Source: Paracoccaceae bacterium (lineage in GTDB: Bacteria; Pseudomonadota; Alphaproteobacteria; Rhodobacterales; Rhodobacteraceae). Taken from it: a stretch of DNA of 59,743 nucleotides. Below, piece after piece: positions 49,501 to 58,500 of this stretch (position 1 is its first letter; every line of letters starts with the position of its first letter). Location of the stretch: positions 1-59,743 of the forward strand of contig JAAEUI010000433.1 in assembly GCA_024227475.1 (NCBI GenBank), written 5' to 3'. Position numbers and translations under genes: made by a program. The notes beneath the pieces are model-generated. The model had not been told where the DNA came from, did not search any database, and saw only the letters and a list, made by a program, of their open reading frames with translations.

Positions 49501-52500
49501 GCGCGAGATGGTTCGTGGCAGCGCGGCCCGGGTCCGGCTGAACTGGTTGACGAAAAACCGTCAACGGCTGAATTGGTTGCGGCACAGGAGACGGCTGAAC
49601 CGGCTGCGGAAAAACCAAAGGATGAATATGTCCCGACCGCCGTCGACCTTCTGCGCGACAAGCTGAAAAAAGCAGACGGCATTTCGGTTGATCCATCTTA
49701 CCCCACACTGCAAAACTCAGATGAGCAATCAAGCTCCAGAGCTTTGAGCTTCCCAATGTCGCTCGACGGACCTTCAGGGCGGATGGTCATGGGCAGGAAG
49801 AAGGAGGGCGGTCCAGAGTTGACTGTGTTCGACCCGCAGTTGCTGGACATGCCGTTCGTGAAGAAGGTGGAGAAGATCACAGGACTCAAGGCGACTGTGA
49901 CGCAGAGAGCTCAGAAGCGCGAGCAGAGTCAGTTTTATCATGGCATCGATCTTGCGACCGACAGTGGTTTCCAGGAACTGTTGGATTCCATGGAACTGAC
50001 AACACCTGAAAAGGTTGCTCGTGGCGTGGCAGTTAATCTCCACCGCAAGGGTCGATTGTCCACATCCAACGCTCGCAAGCTTCTGGCCGGCGCCGGCCTG
50101 CCCGAGCTGTCAAAGGCTGAAATTGATGCATATCTGCACAAAACCAGCATCATAGATGGTAAGGACGAGAAGGGAAAACCAAGGCAATTCCTGAATTTTC
50201 ACAGTGAAAGAGATGGTCGAAATGACCTGGCCGCATACGGGATGATTGAGGCTATTGACCGCGGGTGGGTGAAGTATGATCGTGGCGGGCATCTACATGC
50301 CCAAAAACCATTTATCGATTTTGTGGCAGGCGCCGCCCCGAAGGAGCAAATCGCTGCGGCACAGGAGGGAGCTAGAAACAAGGGGTCTTTTCTAACTTTC
50401 TCAGATGAGGAGACATCTTCTGCCCCCACAAGTGAGGCGGCAAAAAGTGTCGAGCGCCAGGCCGAAGACAGCGACGAGGTTGTCACGCAATCCCTGACGA
50501 AGACCGGCCCTTGGGATTTCAACGACACCTATCCGGCATCCCTGCCGGGCAAGGCGCAATACAGCTATCAGGACGGCAGAGAGGTTGTTGAATCCACCAT
50601 CGAGGCGTTGGAAAGTTCGATATCGGACCTCACGGGATTGAACCGTGACCTCTATGAACAGCGCCAAGCAGCCGACAAGGACGCGGTCAAAGCCACACTG
50701 CGGGATATCAAGGGCATCCGCGACGACTGGCGCACGACACACAGCGCAGAAGCCGTTGCCGCCATCATCAACCAGGGGCGCAAGCGCGCACAGATGGAAA
50801 GGGCTACCGCGCCAGGGCCCCGCGTTCCACCAAAAGACCCGAAGACCGATGCAGAAAAGAAAGTTCAAAAACAGGGGGTAAATCGAACTTCCGGCCCGAA
50901 GACGCTCACGGCCTTCCTGAAAAGCCTTGGAGGAATCAAGGAGGAGGGTGGCGAGCTGGCATCCAGGGACATCAGGCGGCAGCGCCCGGGCCTGTTGAAC
51001 AACGCCAGCGGCATGACCTTGGAAGAAGCAACACAGCAGGCTGTTGACGCGGGATATCTGATCGACCAGGGCAACATCACAGGTGGAGCGTCAGAGGTCA
51101 CATACGATGATTTGCTGCAATTGCTGGACGAGGAACTGGGCGGCAACCCGGTCTATCCTGTCGGGCTGAAACCTGTTGCGGCGGCCGGGCCATCGCGCTC
51201 CCCGCGCGAAGAAGACATGGCTGCAGACTACGGAGATAAATTCGCAGCCGCGGCGATGGAGCTGGAAGCAGAAACCGGCATCAGTGTTGATGATTATTCG
51301 CACAACCAGCTGCTGCGCGCCGCCGAGCTTGTCAACGAGGGCGAATTGATCGATAATGCGATCGAACGCGCGCTCTATGAAGATGTGACAGAGGCCACTT
51401 CCGATCAGGATGACTTCAATGCGGATGACATCGAAGCAGCATTTGGGCACCCTCCAACAGCTGAGGACACTCGCCAAGGCGGAGAAAAACCCAGCCAAGC
51501 AGAGATCGTTGAGGCAGGTAGCCAACCAGACACAGACGCTGGCCAGGATGGCCCGCAGGCTGGAAGCGAAGAAGTAGGCGCTGACGGTCGCCCACAGACG
51601 GTCCTGCCCGGCGCCGAACGTATCCCAGACAAAGAGCATGCAGAGAGGCTTGGAGACAAGCCAATGCGCGGCACTGCCCAGCAGCAGGAGCCCGGTGGCC
51701 TGTTCGGTCCCGAGCGCGACCAGCTTGACCTGGTTGATATGGCGAAAACCCCTAAAGCCCGTGCCCCCATTGCCCCACAGTCCAAGCAGAAAGGGCAGGC
51801 TGCATCGAAGGTCGCAAAACTGCTTCACGAGTTGGGTTTGGCCGAGGCAATTATGGAAGGCTCAGACTTCCACGCGCGCATCGAAAACCCGCCCTACATG
51901 GACCTGGTGATAGAGCGCTTGCCGCATGATGACGGCAAGGGCGGCCAGATGCTGTCTCTTGCCCACTATGTCGAGCAGAACGGCGATTTGATCAACGATG
52001 GCGAGATGACGTGGACCATCACCGTTGACGGCAAGCTCGAACTGTACGACGTTATTCCTGCCGGCATGGTCCGTGGCCAGCGCCCGGCACAGGCTGATCA
52101 GGCGTTCGCGCGCATGTTCGCTGGCAATTTGATCAATCAGGGGTTCCACAAAGTTGTATTAGGAGAAGTTGATGGAAGAGCAGAAGATGAGGTGGGTCGG
52201 GCCGACGTTCATCGAGCCCCACGTGACCGGGAACAGGAAGCAACGCAGGAAGCAGTTAGCGATGATCAGGCGGAAAAAAAGGATTCCGGCGCGGAAAATG
52301 CAAAATCGGACGAGATTATGCAAGATCCGCCAAAGATCACCGGCCAGCACCTAGACCGTCTGGTAAAGGCGTTCGCCCCGCCCAATGTTTCCAGCGCAAT
52401 AGACCGCGCATACAGGCCTCGCAAGAAGGTAGTAAAGAGCGCTGCGCGCAATGTCGCAAAGGGCATTGCCGAGGCTGCCGAGGGTCTGTCTGCCCTGTTC

Positions 52501-55500
52501 ATCGATCCAAACAAGGTCGGCACCGGCCCGTCATTCGATGAGGAAACCTATCAGCGCGCCCTGCCACACTTCCGCAAGGCTGCAGCTCATTTCAAGGACG
52601 CTGCGCACGATATAGGTGAATTACTCAATCGCATGATACAGTCCTTTGCCGATGCCGGCATGGCTCGCGAAGCTGTTGAAACGATGAGCCCGTACCTCGA
52701 ACGCTACATCGTTGATGTTGCCAACGGCAAGGAGAACCCCAATGCACCAGGTCAACAGCCAAGTGTGGAATCAGATCTCGGAACAGGAACAGCTGCAGAC
52801 GGATTGGGCGAAACAGGTGTTTCCACTGTCGGAGACGGATCTGGACGAGGCTCTGCAGAAGGAGGAAGCGCGCCTGACCAAGGAGCTGAACGACCCGTTA
52901 CTATCCGCGGCGTATCTCCTGGTGATGCCGCTTCTTTGGGAGAGCCGGGCTATCTCGAACTTCACCGCGAAGAACCCGAGCCAGAAACCGGGCCTGCCGA
53001 ACGTGGAGACGATCGAGGAGGCGATAGCGCTGGCGTCGAAGGATTACCCGATAGCCGCGTTTCAGCAAAGGAAACTGCGAAATCTTCTACAAGCACCGCC
53101 GACGTAAAAGAACGCCAAGCCGCGCAAGCTGCCGCTGAGGTCATAGGTGTTGTTGACGGCGATCTCGACAATATCCGCCAGACGCTTCCCATGCTGTTTC
53201 CCAAGCAGCAGGAGGACGTGCACAAGATTGAGAAGCGTTTCCAGGAGCCCAATGCTCACGGCATGCTGATCACGAACGGCACCGGCACCGGCAAGACCTT
53301 CTCCGGCCTTGGCGTGGTCAAGCGCATGGCAAAGCAGGGTAAGACCAACCAGTTGATGGTCGCGCCGTCTCAAGGGATTCTGCAGAATTGGCTGACTTCG
53401 GGCAAAATGATGGGCCTGGACATCTCCGTCCTTGGATCGACCCAGGACGCCGGCACCGGCCTTGTTGCCACCACATACGCCAATCTGGGCGAGAACAGGC
53501 ACCTTGCAGACCGGGACTTCGATTTTGTGTTGGCAGACGAGGCACACAAGCTTTCATCCAATGCGCAAGGCGAAAACACGTCCGCGCTCGAAACCTTCCG
53601 CGCTATCACAAATCACCCGCGCGGGCTGCATACCCGGGCCTATCACCAGCTCCGCGACCAGGTCGACAAGCACCGGGCCCTGGTGGACCGCGCAACGGCT
53701 GCTGTTGCGGGCAAGCATGCCAATGCGGTCGATCTCAGCGAGAAGGCGCAACAGAGCGCCGAGGCCCTGAACGAAGCCGTCAAGGCGAAGGTTACTAAAT
53801 TCAAACAGCAGGAGCGGCCAAAGGCATTATTCATGTCGGCCACGCCGTTCGCCTACCACTTCTCGCTCGATTACGCTGAAGGCTACCTGTTCGATTATCC
53901 CAGCGCATCGGGAGACCGCTACAACAGCGGCGACGGTCGCGACCAGTTCTTTATGGAGAACTTTGGCTACAGGATGCGCTACAACAAGCTCACCAAGCCG
54001 GAAGCCGACGTGAACAGCGAGATCATGGAGCGTCAGTTCCATGAAAAGCTGAAAAAGGCAGGCGCCCTCGCGGGCCGGGCCCTGGATGTTGAGAAGGACT
54101 ACGACCGCAAATTTGTCCTGATCGAAAGCAAGATCGGCGCACAGATCGATAAGGCGCTGGATTTTCTCATGCAGGCCGAAAAGGGGCGCTACAGGCCACT
54201 CCACGACGCAATCATGAAGAAGTTCGACTATCTGTCGAGGCAGCGGCTCCTGGAGGCCATCAAGGCCCGTGAGGCCATCCCATACCTCAAGAAGAGCTTT
54301 GAGCTGGGCCGGAAGGCCGTTGTGTTCCACGATTACAACGAAGGTGGCGGCTTCAATCCGTTCGAATTGGTCATCGATCCGAGTGAAGAAATTACCAAAA
54401 TTATCGACGGCAAGCCGAAAACCGAGAACGTGGCGCAGTTGTACGCTGATTTCGTAAGGCAAAACCCGGAGGTCATGGAGCTCCAGTTTTCCGACTACCT
54501 CGCGCCAATCGATGAGCTGTCACAAGCGTTCGGCAGTCAGGCCGGGATCTACAACGGCACCGTCAGCAACAATGAGCGCAAGAAGTCGCTCGATGCTTTC
54601 AACACTGACGGCAGCGGCGTCGATCTTCTGATTGTCCAGTCAGCGGCAGGCGAGTTCGGCCTGTCGATGCACGACATCTCAAACGTGCACCAGCGCGTCA
54701 TGCTCAATCTTGGCATGCCGACCCGGCCAACGTCTGCCCTGCAGCAGGAAGGCCGGATCTACCGTGAAGGCCAGATGTCAGACGCGCTGTTCCGGTACAT
54801 GAGCACGGGGACGGCGTGGGAGCGCTCGACGTTCGCTTCCAAGATTGCAGAGCGCGCCGGCACGGCCGAGAACCTGGCGTTGGGCAATCTTGCCAGAACG
54901 ATCCGCCAAGCGTTCGTGGAAGCCTACCAGGACGCCGACACATACGCACCAGAGCCGGGCGAAGGCACAGGCGGCAAGGCAGCCGACCGAGCCTTGAACG
55001 AAGCCTTGAGCGATTGGGACGTGGCAAAGACGTACTATTTCGCGCAAGCCAAGAAGAAAGGCCGCCGCGATCAGCGCGAAGGCGCCGACTATTTCGCCAC
55101 TCCGGAGCCTGTCGGTTTGAAAATGGTAGAGCTTGCCGACCCGCGCCCAGCAGAGAAGATGTTGGAGCCGAGCGCCGGGCATGGCGCAATCTCGCGGTTC
55201 TTCCCCGAAACCTCAGACCGGACAATCGTTGAGCCGTCTTTTGACCTGTCAACCAAGGCACAGCTGAACACACCCGGCACCCGGGCGATTGTCGAGAGGT
55301 TCGAAGATCTGAACATCGTCAACAAGTATGACGGCATCGTCATGAACCCGCCTTTTGGGAGCGGTGGACGCACGGCGATCGACCATTTGGAGAAAGCCAC
55401 GCGCCACCTGCGGAACGGCGGCCGCATCGTTGCCCTGATCCCTACCGGCCCAGCTGCAGACAAGAAGTTCGATGCCTTCTACGAGGAGGTTGAAAACGTC

Positions 55501-58500
55501 TACAAAGTCGCAGACATCAAGATGCCTGCCGTCACGTTCGAGCGCGCCGGGACGAAGGTGGCCGCCCGCATTGTGGTCCTTGAGCGCCAGAATGACGTTG
55601 CCAGTCAGCAGGCGATGCCACCCCAGCAGGTTACGCGCGATTACACCAACGTCGAGAAGATCAACGAGCTTTTCGACCGCATCGAGCACCTGGAGATCCC
55701 GCCACGCACGGAACCCCAGACCAAAGACCTCGACATTGGCGACGAAAGCACCGTCACGATTGATGGCGTCAAATGGGATATTCAGGATGACCCGAGCGGC
55801 CAGATCCGCGTCAAGCCGCTGCAATTCCTTGATAGAGGGGCATTCAGGGCCTCAGCCCGCCTGGCAGAGCGGAACGGCGGCGCTTACGACAAAACCTCAA
55901 GGGCTTTCAAGTTTGACACAGCAGAGCAGCGCATGGCCTTCCTTGCGGACCTGCGGTCACCGCCCGCCGAGCCGGCAGCCCCATCCACGGCGGAATCTGC
56001 CGAACACGCCTTCGACCTGGCCGAGACCGTCCATGCGAAGACCGGCAAGAATCTGTTTGTCGCCACGATCCGCGACCGCGTGGAGCGAGACGAGTACAAT
56101 CGCATCCTGGAGGTCGCCAAGAAGAACGGCGGATATTATTCGTCCTTCCGTCGCAACAATGCGATTCCCGGCTTCCAGTTCCCGAGCGAAGCCACCCGGC
56201 AGGCGTTCGTTGACGAAATCACCGGCAAGCCGACAGAGGCCCCGCTGGCCCAGCTGAGCGAGACACCGGCAACGCCTCCTGTCCCAGGCTTCTTCAGTCC
56301 GCTTCTGGTGGCCGCTGAGAACCTGAAGCAGGAGAAGGGCCGTGCGGACCAGTTCCTCGCCGTCCTAAAGAAAACACCGGGCGTCAAACCGGACGAGCTC
56401 CTATGGACAGGGACCGAGGATTGGCTGCAGGAAAAAGGGTCCGAGTCAATCACCCGGCAGGAGGTCGAAAGCTTCATCAGGGCCAACCAGGTCCGCATCG
56501 AGGAAGTGGAGCTTGGCGCTCCGAGCGAGACAAAGGTCAACCTTAGTTCGTATCAGGACGACATACCGGATGATGGCTTTTTTAAAGAACAAGCCGAGGA
56601 TATGTATCTTGAAGCGGCCCGCGAGCAGATCGCGCACCGCGAAGGGATTGAACCGTCCGAGGTTGATGAGGGCTGGGCGCTGGAATATGCGACAAACAAG
56701 GCGCGAGAAGAGTATGAACCCACCAGCTCATACATGAACGGAACCGTCACGATAGGCGAAAACTCCTTCGACTTCACAGTCAATTACGATTCCCTTGATG
56801 AGTATATGGAAATCTGGTCAGCAGACTGGCCGGGCCAGAGTGATCAAATCTACAGCGGAGATAAGCTCGACAATCCGCAGATCGAGCGTTTGGTGGCTCA
56901 GGAATATGCCGACGCGCTGGACATTGATCTGGATGAGGATGGGGCCAGATTTGAAGGTTGGACCCTTCACGGTGGGTCAAATTACCGGGAAGTTCTGTTG
57001 ACGCTGCCAGCTGAACAGTTTGAACGCTCCAGGACAGATGATCCTTACGAACAAATCCCGTTTTCAGATCGATTCCACTCTGCGCACTACGACCAAGAGA
57101 ACATTGTCGCGCATGCACGCCTCAAGGACCGGGAAGCCCGTGACGGCAAGCGCATTCTGTTCGTCGAGGAGATCCAGTCAGATTGGCACCAGACCGGCAG
57201 GGATGAGCGCTATAAATCGGATTTGCGTGCCGAAATGGCCCCGCACTTACAAACCATTGCCGAGGCAAAGCGTGAGCTGGAGGCTTTGGGCGTATCCGCT
57301 CTTGGGAATGAATATGTTGATGCACGTTCCGGCGCTCCCCTAAATCCAGAAGCGTATTGGTCTGCAAAGGATGCGATGCTCAAACACAGTTTGGCCAGAT
57401 CAGAAATTGCGCTACTGCAGGGTGTTCGATCAGTCCCCGACGCCCCCTGGAAGCAGACCGATGCATGGGCCGGCCTCACCTTCCGGAACATTCTGCGCGA
57501 GGCCGTCGAAAAGGGTTACGACAAGATAGGCTGGACAACCGGCGAGCAGCAGGCCGAGCGGTACAATTTAAGCCGGTCTATTCATTCGGCGCAGGCATGG
57601 ATCGAGCAAGATCGTGAATTTATAAAACTGCGTAGCAGAAGTGTAGATTTGCACATCGTCAATGGTGGTCATGTTCGTCTCGGCTTCAATGATGAGGGTA
57701 TTGTGACAACATCTCCTTCTGGCTTCGAAGAAATGCAAGGCAAGCCGCTTAGTGAGGTCATAGGCAGGGAGTTGGCGACACAAGTAATGGCCGCTCCTGA
57801 TGGGACGACGTTCGACGCTATGAACATAGAAATAGGCGGCGAGGGTATGCGCCATTTCTACGACAAGATGCTGCCCCGCATGGTCAACAAGCTGGTCAAG
57901 AAGTGGGGCGGCAAGGTGTCGACCGAGCCAATCAAGCTGACTGACATGCCCTGGACGGAGTATGAAGGACAGAACAGGAGCACAGCCTACGTCGCTGCCA
58001 ACCGGCCGACCGTCTGGTCCCTCGACATCACCCCGGCTATGCGCGAGTCCGTGGCGGCAACCGGCGTACCGTTGTTCGAGCGCCGGCAGGGCACTGTTTC
58101 ACGTGAAACCCAGATCACCGACTTCGCCAAGCGCCAGAAGGTTCAAAACGATCTGTTGTCGATGAGCAACAAGATCCTCGGGCACGGCCTTTTTGTCCAG
58201 TTTACGGACAACATGGAGCCCGGGCACGAGGGGTCGTATTATCCGACCGCCAAGCTGATCAAGGTCGCCCTCGATGCTGCTGATCCAAAACGGACCTTCA
58301 ACCATGAGGCCATCCACGCACTGCGCGACATTGGCGTCATCACCAAGCGCGAATGGAATACCCTCGCAACGTCGGCACAAGCACACTGGATGGAGCACTA
58401 CCAGACGCTGGAGCGCTACGAGAGGGACTACGCCCAGGTGTTCGACCTCTCGCCCGGGCAGCTGCATGATCTGTTCGTCGAGGAAGCCATCGCGGATGCC

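Noticed and set aside
52712-53107. 131-codon ORF in another frame inside the giant gene
   Set aside because: It again overlies a low-complexity linker of the giant frame, just before the helicase; no frameshift is needed to link the flanking domains.
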